From: CAYNLX01 sp964441535
Lineage (GTDB): Bacteria > Bacillota_I > Bacilli_A > RF39 > UBA660
Direction: 5' to 3'
Assembly (NCBI GenBank): GCA_964441535.1
Contig: CAYTXQ010000018.1
Location: 1-14,164, forward strand
DNA length: 14,164 nt
Of this stretch, positions 1 to 6,820 are shown one piece after another. The notes under the pieces are model-generated. The model saw only the letters and a program-made list of their open reading frames with translations, did not search any database and was not told the origin of the DNA. The translations under genes and the position numbers were made by a program. The number at the start of each line of letters is the position of its first letter. The first letter of the stretch is position 1.

Positions 1-434
1 TTAAAATCATATAAAGTAATTAAACTTTCATCTTTGGTATTATCATATACAAAAGCATATTGATTTTTATAAAAATCAGTCCTAGCGGCAACTTTAGAGC
101 CATCTTCATATACATACTGAGGTATTGTAAAATCATCTTCTGTACTTAAATAAGCTACATAACACAAATCTTTATCTTTATTTTTACATTTATATGTACC
201 TAACTCTTTTTTACCATCTAAGAACGTTAATATTCCATTAGAATATGAATAATTATCTTTAATTATTACTTTTTCTTTTGGTTTATTATCTACTTTTTTG
301 TTCTTATCTAAAAAATAAAATATTAATAAAGAAATAATAGCAAGTATTAATACTAATATTATAATTAATAGTGCCTTTCTTTTCTTATCTAATTTTTTAA
401 AGAATGAAACAATATTTTTAAACTTCTCTTTCAA
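1..434 (-). CDS. Membrane-anchored protein of unknown function, 3' part cut by window edge
   Basis: An open frame reads leftward from a TTG codon at 434 to the window edge, giving about 144 residues with no stop. The TTG is the first possible start after an in-frame TAG, and an AAAGGG ribosome-binding site lies 9 nt upstream, so a TTG start is favoured. The protein begins with a lysine-rich cytoplasmic stretch. One strongly hydrophobic helix follows at about residues 17-40 (KALLIIILVLILAIIS), then a lysine-rich linker and a polar, Tyr/Asp-rich extracytoplasmic part. Segments such as YSNGILTFLDGKKELGTYKC and the later KNQYAFVYDN look like short beta-strand units, but I cannot assign a family. 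Two cysteines lie at about 80-90. It follows the GDPD gene with 43 nt between them and has its own extended -10 promoter candidate. The C-terminus and function are unknown. Confidence 0.72.
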   Translation of the reverse strand, partial: MKEKFKNIVSFFKKLDKKRKALLIIILVLILAIISLLIFYFLDKNKKVDNKPKEKVIIKDNYSYSNGILTFLDGKKELGTYKCKNKDKDLCYVAYLSTEDDFTIPQYVYEDGSKVAARTDFYKNQYAFVYDNTKDESLITLYDF

Positions 435-461
435 CTAAATCAACCCTTTACTATTAATTTT

Positions 462-490
462 ATTATATCATTATTAATTAATTTTGAAAA
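462..490 (-). promoter_or_regulatory. Sigma-A-type extended -10 promoter for the 1-434 gene
   Basis: Read leftward, an extended -10 TGATATAAT lies at 470-462, with TTTTCA 17 nt upstream at 490-485 (four of six matches to TTGACA). The -35 lies inside the end of the GDPD coding region. The predicted start is near 455, about 20 nt before the TTG start codon. Confidence 0.5.
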
Positions 491-1137
491 GATATATTTT
501 TATCATTTACTATTAAGTAAAGATCATCTACATATTTCAAATTAAATAATACTTTATTTTTTTTAAATAATCCCCATACAAATAATAAAGTTTTGTTTTC
601 AAAAAAAGATTCTATTACTTTATCTGTAATTAAATTTTTATTAAATGCTATAAAATCAAACTCATAATCTGCATCATTACTATTTACTGCATAATTTAAA
701 TAACCAACTTTATATTTTCTATTTAATTTTAATAATGAATACATATATTTTCTATCAAAACTCATAACATATATATTTTTATGTTTATTTAATAATGAAT
801 TTAATGTATTAACATCTATATTGCTGTCTTTTATTTCGACTAAAAGAAGTTTTTTATCATATTTTTTAAGAATGTCTTTAAGTAAAGGTATTTTACTTAC
901 ATTTTTACTAGTTCCAAAATTATAATTTAATAATTCTTTATAAGTTAAATCTTTTACAAAACCACTACCATTACTTACCCTATTAATAAATCTATCATGT
1001 AAAACCACAAGTTTTTTATCTTTAGTTTGCCTTACATCCAATTCTATTCCTATAAAATCATCATCATTGTATGTGGCATCAAAAGCCTTTATAGTATTTT
1101 CCTTGTATTTATATCCTCTATGTGCTATTAATTTCAA
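478..1137 (-). CDS. Glycerophosphodiester phosphodiesterase (GDPD family)
   Basis: Enzymes of this family hydrolyse glycerophosphodiesters, released from phospholipid turnover, to glycerol-3-phosphate and an alcohol. The 219-residue protein shows the family signatures: HRG at 6-8, ENT at 13-15, the metal-binding pair E32/D34 in ELDV, and the catalytic-type H47 in LHD. Its length fits a minimal single-domain GDPD, and no signal peptide or membrane helix is seen, so it is probably cytoplasmic. I chose the TTG at 1137. AGGTG (1148-1144) then sits 6 nt upstream and the protein begins MKLIAHRG, typical of the family. The longer GTG start at 1146 lies inside that Shine-Dalgarno. The hemW terminator ends about 27 nt upstream. 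A TATATT (1159-1154) could be its -10, otherwise it depends on read-through. The physiological substrate is not evident. Confidence 0.9.
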   Translation of the reverse strand: MKLIAHRGYKYKENTIKAFDATYNDDDFIGIELDVRQTKDKKLVVLHDRFINRVSNGSGFVKDLTYKELLNYNFGTSKNVSKIPLLKDILKKYDKKLLLVEIKDSNIDVNTLNSLLNKHKNIYVMSFDRKYMYSLLKLNRKYKVGYLNYAVNSNDADYEFDFIAFNKNLITDKVIESFFENKTLLFVWGLFKKNKVLFNLKYVDDLYLIVNDKNISFQN

Positions 1138-1163
1138 AAATATCACCTAGTTAAATATATTTA

Positions 1164-1198
1164 ATAAAAAAAGATAAAGACTAAATTATCTTTATCTT
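1164..1198 (-). terminator. Rho-independent terminator of hemW
   Basis: Leftward, a perfect 10-bp stem (arms 1198-1189 and 1180-1171, 8-nt loop) is followed by a run of seven T. It lies 10 nt after the hemW stop. The stem is almost all A/T, so the T-run on only one side sets the direction. Confidence 0.75.
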
Positions 1199-1208
1199 AA
1201 ATTTATTT

Positions 1209-2291
1209 TTAAATAATTTTAAGTAATATTTCATTCATTAAATATAATTTATCTTTAGGAATATATAAATATCCATCTTTATATTTTAATAATTTATTTT
1301 TAAGTAAATCTTTTATATCATATTCATCTTGAAGATTAGTTTTAAATTTTTCATAAAATGTCTGTAAATTAATACCTTTAGTCTTTCTTAAACCCAACAT
1401 TATTTCATTATCCATATCCTCTTTTTTAGACATTATATTTTCACATAAAGTATATTCTCCATCTAAATAATCATTAAGACTTCTAGTGTTTTCATATCTA
1501 AATCCTAAAATATAACCATGAGCACCTAAACCAAATCCATAATATTCATTATTATTCCAATAATTTAAATTATGTTTAGATTCAAAACCTGGTAAAGCAA
1601 AATTACTTATTTCATAATGAATATAACCACTTTTAGATAGTTTTTTACATATATATTCATACATCTTAGAATCTATTTCATCATTTAATGGAACTATATT
1701 ATTTATTTTAATTTTAGTATTATCTTCTATAATAAGAGAATAAGCACTTATATGTTCTACCTTTAACTTTAAAAGTTTCTTAATATCTTGTTTTAATATT
1801 AAAACAGTTTCTTCTGGAGTACCATAAATTAAGTCTACATTAATGTTATTAAAATCATATTTTCTACATAAAGATATTTTTGTAAGTGCTTCTTTAAAAG
1901 AGGTTTCTCTTTCCATAAATTTTAACTTTTTACTATTAAAAGATTCTACTCCTATACTTAATCTATTTACTCCATTATCTTTTAATATTGAAAGTAATTC
2001 TTCATTAATATCATTTAAGTTACATTCAAAAGTAAATTCACAATATTTAGTTTTATTTATTTTATTAATTATATTAAACAGGGTTTCTAATTCCTCTTTA
2101 TTTAATATAGAAGGTGTTCCTCCTCCAATATATAAAGTTTCTACATATTCATTTTCATATCTACTTTCTATTTCATTAGATAAAGCCTCTAAATAACTAT
2201 TAGTCCATTCCTTGTTATATAGTAGTTTACAAAAATCACAATAAGAACAAATACTTTTACAAAAAGGAATATGGATATATATGCTTTTCAT
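1209..2291 (-). CDS. hemW: HemW, radical SAM heme chaperone (HemN-like)
   Basis: The 360-residue protein has the radical SAM cluster CxxxCxxC at C11, C15 and C18, then GGGTPS at 56-61. Near residue 240 it carries the HNLNYW motif that is conserved in HemW. HemW is often misannotated as oxygen-independent coproporphyrinogen III oxidase. Characterised members bind heme and hand it to target proteins, whereas true HemN carries an extra N-terminal segment absent here. The length is close to usual (about 380). The ATG has AGGTGG just upstream. It follows lepA, the same order as in Bacillus subtilis, but a terminator and a separate extended -10 promoter lie between the two genes. No heme-biosynthesis gene is visible here, so whether the cell makes heme cannot be judged. 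Confidence 0.93.
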   Translation of the reverse strand: MKSIYIHIPFCKSICSYCDFCKLLYNKEWTNSYLEALSNEIESRYENEYVETLYIGGGTPSILNKEELETLFNIINKINKTKYCEFTFECNLNDINEELLSILKDNGVNRLSIGVESFNSKKLKFMERETSFKEALTKISLCRKYDFNNINVDLIYGTPEETVLILKQDIKKLLKLKVEHISAYSLIIEDNTKIKINNIVPLNDEIDSKMYEYICKKLSKSGYIHYEISNFALPGFESKHNLNYWNNNEYYGFGLGAHGYILGFRYENTRSLNDYLDGEYTLCENIMSKKEDMDNEIMLGLRKTKGINLQTFYEKFKTNLQDEYDIKDLLKNKLLKYKDGYLYIPKDKLYLMNEILLKII

Positions 2292-2309
2292 TCTACCACC
2301 TACTTTTAA

Positions 2310-2338
2310 ATTATAGCAGACAATAAAAAAAAGATAAA
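2310..2338 (-). promoter_or_regulatory. Extended -10 promoter of hemW, overlapping the lepA terminator
   Basis: TGCTATAAT at 2318-2310 (leftward) is a perfect extended -10. The -35 position 17 nt upstream is a poor TTTATC (2338-2333), which belongs to the lepA terminator stem. The predicted start, near 2303, is about 12 nt before the ATG, so the AGGTGG Shine-Dalgarno lies nearly at the RNA 5' end. Confidence 0.6.
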
Positions 2339-2362
2339 GTTAATTATAATTTAACTATTATC
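2324..2362 (-). terminator. Rho-independent terminator of lepA
   Basis: Read leftward, arms 2362-2351 and 2343-2333 form an 11-bp stem with one bulged T and a 7-nt loop, followed by eight T (2332-2325). The stem includes the lepA stop codon (2353-2351). Confidence 0.75.
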
Positions 2363-4150
2363 ACTTTTTAAAACTGCTAAGAATGCTTCTGGAGGTATTT
2401 CTACATTACCTACCATTTTCATTCTCTTTTTACCTTCTTTTTGTTTTTCAAGAAGTTTTCTTTTACGAGTAATATCTCCTCCATAACATTTAGCTAATAC
2501 ATTTTTTCTCATAGCACTTATGTTTTCTCTTGCTATTACTTTAGATCCTACACTCGCTTGCACTGGAACTTCAAACATTTGTCTTGGAATTAATTTTCTT
2601 AGAGTATTTACTATTTCTCTAGCTCTATTATAAGCAAAATCTTTATGTATCATTATACTAAGAGCATCTACTGGTTCTCCATTTAAAAATATATCTAATT
2701 TTACTAAATCACTTAATTTATATCCTGATAATTCATAATCAAATGAAGCATATCCTTTAGTATAACTTTTTAATTTATCAAAAAAATCATATACTATTTC
2801 TGATAATGGTAATTCATAATGAATATTAACTCTTGAATCGTTTATATATTCTATTCCTATATACATTCCTCTTTTATCCTGACATAGTTCCATAACAGAA
2901 CCTATATACATAGAAGGAACAAATATATTAGTTTTAATGTATGGTTCACTTATCTCTTTAATATTTACTCTATCAGGCATTTTATTAGGTGAATCAATAT
3001 CAAAAGTTTCTCCATTATTTAATAATATTTTATATATAACACTAGGACTTGTAGCAATAATATTAACTCCAAATTCTCTTTCTATTCTAGTCATTATTAT
3101 ATCTAAATGTAAAAGTCCTAAAAATCCTGCTCTAAATCCAAAACCTAAAGCATCAGATGTTTCTGGTTCAAAAGTTAATGCAGCATCATTAAGTTTTAGT
3201 TTTTCTAATGCTTCTTTTAAATTAACGAATTTATTAGGCTCTATTGGATATATTCCACTATATACCATAGGTTTCATAGGTTGATATCCCGGCAAAATAT
3301 TTTCAGCCGGATTATTATATAAAGTTATAGTATCACCTACTGAAACTTTACTTATATCTTTAATACTAGCAGCAATCCACCCTACTTCACCACTAATTAA
3401 TTCACTTTTCTTTTCTTCTTTAGGAGTATGATAACCTAATTCAACTATTTCAAATACACTATCATTAGACATCATCTTTATTTTATCTTTTACTTTTATC
3501 TTGCCATCAACCATTCTTACTAGTGCTACTACACCTCTATAAGAATCAAAATAACTATCAAAAATTAAAGCCCTTGCAGGTTTATCATTTTCTATTACAG
3601 GAGGTTCTATTCTGTCTATAACTGCTTCAATCAGTTCTTTTACTCCTTCACCAGTTTTACCACTGCATAATAAAATTTCTTCATCTTTAAATCCTAAAAT
3701 ATCTATTAGTTCTTTTTTAACTTTATTAATATCTGCATTAGGTAAATCTATTTTATTTATTACTGGTATTATTTTTAAATTGTTATTTATTGCTAAATAT
3801 AAATTAGCAAGAGTTTGAGCCTCTATACCTTGAGAAGCATCCACTACTAAAATTGCTCCTTCACAAGCAGCTAAACTTCTACTTACTTCATAAGAAAAAT
3901 CTACATGACCTGGAGTATCTATTAAATTTAAAATATATTCTTGATCTTTATATTTATAATTTAATCTAACAGCATTAAGTTTAATAGTAATTCCTCTTTC
4001 ACGTTCCAAATCCATATTATCAAGTAATTGCTCTTTCATTTCATGTATATCAATAGCATTAGTTATTTCTAAAATACGATCTGCTAAAGTACTTTTTCCA
4101 TGATCAATATGTGCTATTATTGAAAAATTTCTAATATTACGTCGCAACAT
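2351..4150 (-). CDS. lepA: LepA, elongation factor 4 (translational GTPase)
   Basis: LepA/EF4 is a ribosome-associated GTPase linked to translocation problems and, in E. coli, to initiation and 30S maturation. The 599-residue protein has the G motifs in order: AHIDHGKST at 13-21 (G1), RERGITIKL from residue 50 (G2), DTPGH at 78-82 (G3), NKID at 132-135 (G4) and a CSGKTG G5. The C-terminal part keeps QDKRGMY and FDYELSGY, typical of the LepA-specific fold. Length equals the usual 599-600. I chose the ATG at 4150 because GGTGA lies just upstream and the protein then starts MLRRNIRNFSIIAHIDHG. In-frame TTG/GTG codons at 4162/4159 sit in or before that Shine-Dalgarno. It follows spoIIP and the small membrane protein by 39 nt with no clear terminator between, so some read-through is likely. 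A TATAAT is also present. Confidence 0.97.
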   Translation of the reverse strand: MLRRNIRNFSIIAHIDHGKSTLADRILEITNAIDIHEMKEQLLDNMDLERERGITIKLNAVRLNYKYKDQEYILNLIDTPGHVDFSYEVSRSLAACEGAILVVDASQGIEAQTLANLYLAINNNLKIIPVINKIDLPNADINKVKKELIDILGFKDEEILLCSGKTGEGVKELIEAVIDRIEPPVIENDKPARALIFDSYFDSYRGVVALVRMVDGKIKVKDKIKMMSNDSVFEIVELGYHTPKEEKKSELISGEVGWIAASIKDISKVSVGDTITLYNNPAENILPGYQPMKPMVYSGIYPIEPNKFVNLKEALEKLKLNDAALTFEPETSDALGFGFRAGFLGLLHLDIIMTRIEREFGVNIIATSPSVIYKILLNNGETFDIDSPNKMPDRVNIKEISEPYIKTNIFVPSMYIGSVMELCQDKRGMYIGIEYINDSRVNIHYELPLSEIVYDFFDKLKSYTKGYASFDYELSGYKLSDLVKLDIFLNGEPVDALSIMIHKDFAYNRAREIVNTLRKLIPRQMFEVPVQASVGSKVIARENISAMRKNVLAKCYGGDITRKRKLLEKQKEGKKRMKMVGNVEIPPEAFLAVLKSDNS

Positions 4151-4167
4151 TTTCTTCACCAAAAATA

Positions 4168-4173
4168 ATTATA
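4168..4173 (-). promoter_or_regulatory. Candidate -10 of a lepA promoter
   Basis: A TATAAT (4173-4168, leftward) ends 17 nt before the lepA ATG, close to its Shine-Dalgarno. There is no good -35 at 16-18 nt and no TG extension. In such AT-rich DNA this alone is weak, but the placement matches other promoters in the window. Confidence 0.35.
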
Positions 4174-4189
4174 CTATAAAAAGTAATAA

Positions 4190-4519
4190 TTAACTACCAA
4201 ATAATTTACCTAGTACTTTAAAAGTTCTATCTAAACCTTCAGTCATAATATATTCAATACTGTGAGATACTGTTTCTCCTAAATCTGACATAGTGTTGTT
4301 ATTATCTACAGTAGAAACTTTCATATATTCTTTTATATCTAATGCTTTACCGTCTTTAACGTCTTTTTCAAATTTTTCTATTTCTTTTTCTGTCATATAA
4401 GTTTTTTCTTTTAATTTAGTCTCATAATATCCTGTTTCATTAGCTATAGTAAATCCTGAATATACTACAAATAATACAAGTAATAACCACCAAAAATATC
4501 TACTATTCTTTTTTTTCAT
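4190..4519 (-). CDS. Small single-pass membrane protein between spoIIP and lepA (YqxA position)
   Basis: This is a 109-residue protein with a basic N-terminus (MKKKNSRYF) and one hydrophobic helix at about residues 9-26 (WWLLLVLFVVYSGFTIA). A charged, helix-prone segment at about 30-70 and a C-terminal amphipathic stretch follow. Its ATG overlaps the spoIIP stop by 4 nt (ATGA), with AGAGGG upstream inside spoIIP, so the two are translationally coupled. In B. subtilis the gene between spoIIP and lepA is yqxA, a similarly sized membrane protein of unknown function (DUF3679). Equivalence rests on size, topology and position; I could not recognise clear residue similarity. Coupling to spoIIP suggests a role at the sporulation septum or engulfing membrane, which is inference. 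The long negative/positive charged segment and C-terminal location suggest an extracytoplasmic domain. Confidence 0.75.
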   Translation of the reverse strand: MKKKNSRYFWWLLLVLFVVYSGFTIANETGYYETKLKEKTYMTEKEIEKFEKDVKDGKALDIKEYMKVSTVDNNNTMSDLGETVSHSIEYIMTEGLDRTFKVLGKLFGS

Positions 4520-5445
4520 ATTAGTCCCTCTATATATTCTTTTAATACTCCAGATATTAAATCTAAAGTATTATTAACTTCATCAATAGTATTATATTGT
4601 GCTCCCATTTCTAAAAGTACAATATTACCTCTTAAATCCTGATTATATATTCCATTAACTCCTGGACCACTTTTCTTATATATTCCTCTAGATAATGTCG
4701 GATTAACTTTATTTATCATATCATTCAATTTTAAAGTTAAATCCAAGTTCTTTTGATAACTACTATTTTCTAATCCAACTATCCATAAAACTCTAGCATA
4801 AATTTTTCCATCTATAGTAGTTATAGTTTTCTCTCTTTTAGATGAATCTCTATGTAAGTCTATAAATAATTTAATACTAGGATGTTTATTCATAGTATCC
4901 TCTAAGAATATTCTACTTGCCTTATATGAATATTTATATTTCCAAGAATTAATTCTAAGTACTTCAGTTATATCATTTTCTTCTACTATGGTCGGAACAT
5001 CTAAATTATTAAGTTTCTCTTTTAACATATAAGATGCCATTAATACATTAGGTTTTTTATTATAATCATTCTTCTCTATCATTGAATATTCTTCTAATTG
5101 ATGAGTATTATATATATAAATTAAAGGTTCCTCTACTTTAATTTTATTTGGATCTTCAAAATATTCAGTACTTACGGGAGTAGATACTTCTTCTTCATTA
5201 CTTTTAAACACTAAAGTAGTATTTTTATTAAAGGCTGAATCTAATAATGAAAGAGGATTTATATTCAAATCAATCACATCTATATTAAAAGTATTAGCTA
5301 AAAATAAATAAAACATATTATCGTTAGCTTTTTCTTTTATAGTTAATAAAATTTTATAAAATAAGAAATAAACAATAATTATTACAATTATAATTTTTAT
5401 TATAGTGTGATTATTTCTTCTTTTAGCTTTAAATCTTCTTGACAT
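4516..5445 (-). CDS. spoIIP: Stage II sporulation protein P (septal peptidoglycan hydrolase)
   Basis: SpoIIP is an amidase and endopeptidase that, with SpoIID and SpoIIM, thins septal peptidoglycan and drives engulfment of the forespore. The 309-residue protein has a basic N-terminus, one membrane anchor at about 13-33, a variable linker and an Amidase_3-like catalytic domain from about 107. Likely zinc ligands are H115 (YNTHQ) and H198 (DLHRD), with E279 in LLEMG as the catalytic-type acid. It is shorter than the roughly 400 residues of B. subtilis, mostly in the linker. I chose the ATG at 5445 because GAGGTGA lies 6 nt upstream. A GTG nine bases earlier is part of that site. It stops at TGA overlapping the next ATG. 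A TATACTTT at 5470-5463 resembles both sigma-A and sigma-E -10 elements, but no matching -35 stands out. The gene diverges from rpsT. Confidence 0.93.
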   Translation of the reverse strand: MSRRFKAKRRNNHTIIKIIIVIIIVYFLFYKILLTIKEKANDNMFYLFLANTFNIDVIDLNINPLSLLDSAFNKNTTLVFKSNEEEVSTPVSTEYFEDPNKIKVEEPLIYIYNTHQLEEYSMIEKNDYNKKPNVLMASYMLKEKLNNLDVPTIVEENDITEVLRINSWKYKYSYKASRIFLEDTMNKHPSIKLFIDLHRDSSKREKTITTIDGKIYARVLWIVGLENSSYQKNLDLTLKLNDMINKVNPTLSRGIYKKSGPGVNGIYNQDLRGNIVLLEMGAQYNTIDEVNNTLDLISGVLKEYIEGLI

Positions 5446-5511
5446 ATTATTCACCTCAAATAAAAGTATAAGATAAAAAGATAAAGAATTTTGTAGAATT
5501 AATGTTTATTA

Positions 5512-5540
5512 TTGCAATATTAAGAATTTTTTGATAAAAT
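5512..5540 (+). promoter_or_regulatory. Sigma-A promoter of rpsT
   Basis: TTGCAA (5512-5517) and TAAAAT (5535-5540) are separated by exactly 17 nt, and the -10 is preceded by TGA, an extended -10. The predicted start, near 5547, gives a leader of about 22 nt. This is the best sigma-A match in the window, as expected for a ribosomal protein gene. Confidence 0.72.
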
Positions 5541-5568
5541 CAGTATGTATTTAAATGGAGGTGAAAAA

Positions 5569-5832
5569 ATGCCAAATATAAAAAGTTCTAAAAAAGCTGT
5601 TAAAGTTATAGCTAAAAAAACAGAAGCTAATCATGAATTTGTGGCTAAAGCAAAAAATTTAATTAGAAAATGTGATAAAGCAATTACTGCTGGTGAAAAA
5701 GATGAAGCTAAAAAATTATTGAAAGAAACTCAAAAAAGTATAGATAAAGTTGTTAGTAAAGGTTTAATGAAAAAAAATACTGCTAATAGACAAAAAAGAA
5801 GATTATTTGGTAAAGCAAAAGAAATGAAGTAA
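5569..5832 (+). CDS. rpsT: Small ribosomal subunit protein bS20
   Basis: S20 binds 16S rRNA early in 30S assembly. The 87-residue protein has the typical start MPNIKSSKKAVK and is highly basic and all-helical. It contains LIRKCDKAITAGEKDEA in the middle and ends with KGLMKKNTANRQKRRL, a conserved S20 stretch. I chose the ATG at 5569 because a full GGAGGTG lies 5 nt upstream. The in-frame ATG at 5545 would add eight residues that include the translated Shine-Dalgarno. It is monocistronic with its own promoter and terminator and diverges from spoIIP. In Bacillus rpsT likewise lies divergent next to the gpr-spoIIP-yqxA-lepA group. Confidence 0.97.
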   Translation: MPNIKSSKKAVKVIAKKTEANHEFVAKAKNLIRKCDKAITAGEKDEAKKLLKETQKSIDKVVSKGLMKKNTANRQKRRLFGKAKEMK

Positions 5833-5858
5833 TGATTGAATACTTCTCTTTTTTTTTA
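5826..5858 (+). terminator. Rho-independent terminator of rpsT
   Basis: GAAGTA (5826-5831) pairs with TACTTC (5841-5846) across a 9-nt loop, followed by TC and a run of nine T. The stem starts within the last codons of rpsT and includes part of the stop. The downstream promoter overlaps its loop, right arm and T-run. Confidence 0.7.
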
Positions 5859-5864
5859 TATAAT
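5836..5864 (+). promoter_or_regulatory. Promoter of the transglutaminase-like gene, embedded in the rpsT terminator
   Basis: TTGAAT (5836-5841, five of six matches) and a perfect TATAAT (5859-5864) are spaced 17 nt apart. The -35 lies in the terminator loop and right arm, and the -10 touches the end of the T-run. The predicted start, near 5871, leaves a leader of about 9 nt with GGTGG at its 5' end. Confidence 0.62.
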
Positions 5865-5879
5865 TAAAATGGTGGTAGA

Positions 5880-6794
5880 ATGAAAAAATTAATTAATTTA
5901 CTTATTACTATGAGTTTGATAGCAGCTTTGATATATGTATGTGTTAATTCTAATGAATTATCTGATAGATTAGTTGATTTTTTAGATAGAGATCCTAAAA
6001 TATATGTAAAAGAAAAAAATGATTATTATAAAAATAATGATTATTTATTTATTCAGAACACTGATGATTTTAAACCTTATAATTATCAGGAATTATTAAA
6101 TATATTTTATACAGTTATTAATAGTGGATGGAATACTTTTACTTTTTACTGTCCTAAAGAATATTTAGATTGTATTGATGATGTAAAAAAATTATCTACA
6201 GAAAATGAAACTTTAACAAATATAAATAATTTTGTACATCCATATAATAGTTTTAAAAGTATTAAGACTTCATATGATCAAAATGGTGAAATTAATATTC
6301 ATATAACAAAATTATATGATAAAGAAAAGATTGAAACTATAAATAATGAAGTTAATAATATTATTAATACTAAAATTATTGATACTATGACTAATGAGCA
6401 AAAAATAAAAACAATTCATGATTATATAATTAATAATACAATGTATGATGTGGATAAAAATGAAACAGGCGAAAGTCCATATGATTCAATTACTGCATAT
6501 GGAACTTTAATAGACCATTATGCAGTATGTGGTGGATACAGTGATTCTATGGCAATATTTCTAAATAAATTTGGAATAGATAATTATAAAGTGTCAAGTG
6601 ATTCTCATGTATGGAATGCTTTATATTTTAATGATAAATGGATACATTTAGATTTAACTTGGGATGATCCGGTTAGTAAAAATAGAGAGCAGTATTTACT
6701 TTATAATTATTATTTGATAACTACACAAGAATTAGAAAAATTATCTACAGTAGAACATTATTATGATAAAAGTATATATCAAGAAATAAGGTAA
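5880..6794 (+). CDS. Membrane-anchored transglutaminase-like protein
   Basis: The 304-residue protein has an N-terminal hydrophobic helix at about 4-22 after a short basic start (MKKLINLL). This is probably an uncleaved anchor or signal peptide, placing the rest outside the membrane. The C-terminal half carries the papain-like triad of the transglutaminase-like superfamily: C217 in YAVCGGYSDSMA, H243 in SHVWNALYFNDKW, and D258 in LDLTWDDP. The preceding TIHDYIINNTMYD stretch is typical of these domains. Bacterial members are mostly proteases or peptidases, some acting on cell-wall peptides. The substrate here is unknown. The region from 40 to 165 has no family I recognise. The ATG has GGTGG upstream. 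It is monocistronic, between the rpsT terminator and a convergent terminator shared with miaA. Confidence 0.85.
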   Translation: MKKLINLLITMSLIAALIYVCVNSNELSDRLVDFLDRDPKIYVKEKNDYYKNNDYLFIQNTDDFKPYNYQELLNIFYTVINSGWNTFTFYCPKEYLDCIDDVKKLSTENETLTNINNFVHPYNSFKSIKTSYDQNGEINIHITKLYDKEKIETINNEVNNIINTKIIDTMTNEQKIKTIHDYIINNTMYDVDKNETGESPYDSITAYGTLIDHYAVCGGYSDSMAIFLNKFGIDNYKVSSDSHVWNALYFNDKWIHLDLTWDDPVSKNREQYLLYNYYLITTQELEKLSTVEHYYDKSIYQEIR

Positions 6795-6820
6795 GCATTA
6801 TTATTGCTTACCTTTTTCTA
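6788..6820. terminator. Bidirectional terminator between the transglutaminase-like gene and miaA
   Basis: A perfect 10-bp inverted repeat, AAGGTAAGCA (6788-6797) and TGCTTACCTT (6805-6814), surrounds a 7-nt loop. A T-rich tail follows rightward (TTTC), and a weaker one (ATTTCTT) leftward. The stop of the rightward gene lies in one arm and the stop of miaA in the loop, so one hairpin serves both convergent genes. Confidence 0.8.

Noticed and set aside
1843..3284. Rightward open frames within hemW (1843-2196) and lepA (2937-3284)
   Set aside because: They lie antisense to strongly conserved genes, have hydrophobic low-complexity translations typical of antisense AT-rich DNA, and lack ribosome-binding sites.
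4151..4189. Terminator between the small membrane protein and lepA
   Set aside because: The AGT...ACT symmetry gives only about three base pairs with a reasonable loop, so it is not a credible hairpin.
4150..5445. Reassigned genetic code (TGA as Trp), suggested by Mollicute-like composition
   Set aside because: spoIIP ends at TGA at the expected C-terminus with an ATGA overlap, and tryptophans use TGG, so the standard bacterial code fits.
5470..5487. Tandem GATAAA repeats in the spoIIP leader as a regulatory site
   Set aside because: Two short A/T-rich repeats are expected by chance at this composition, and similar AAGATAAAG strings occur in unrelated terminators.
5463..5491. Sigma-E or sigma-F promoter upstream of spoIIP
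   Set aside because: TATACTTT partly fits a sigma-E -10, but the -35 position matches only about three of five core bases, and no sigma-F pattern is seen. It is mentioned only in the gene entry.
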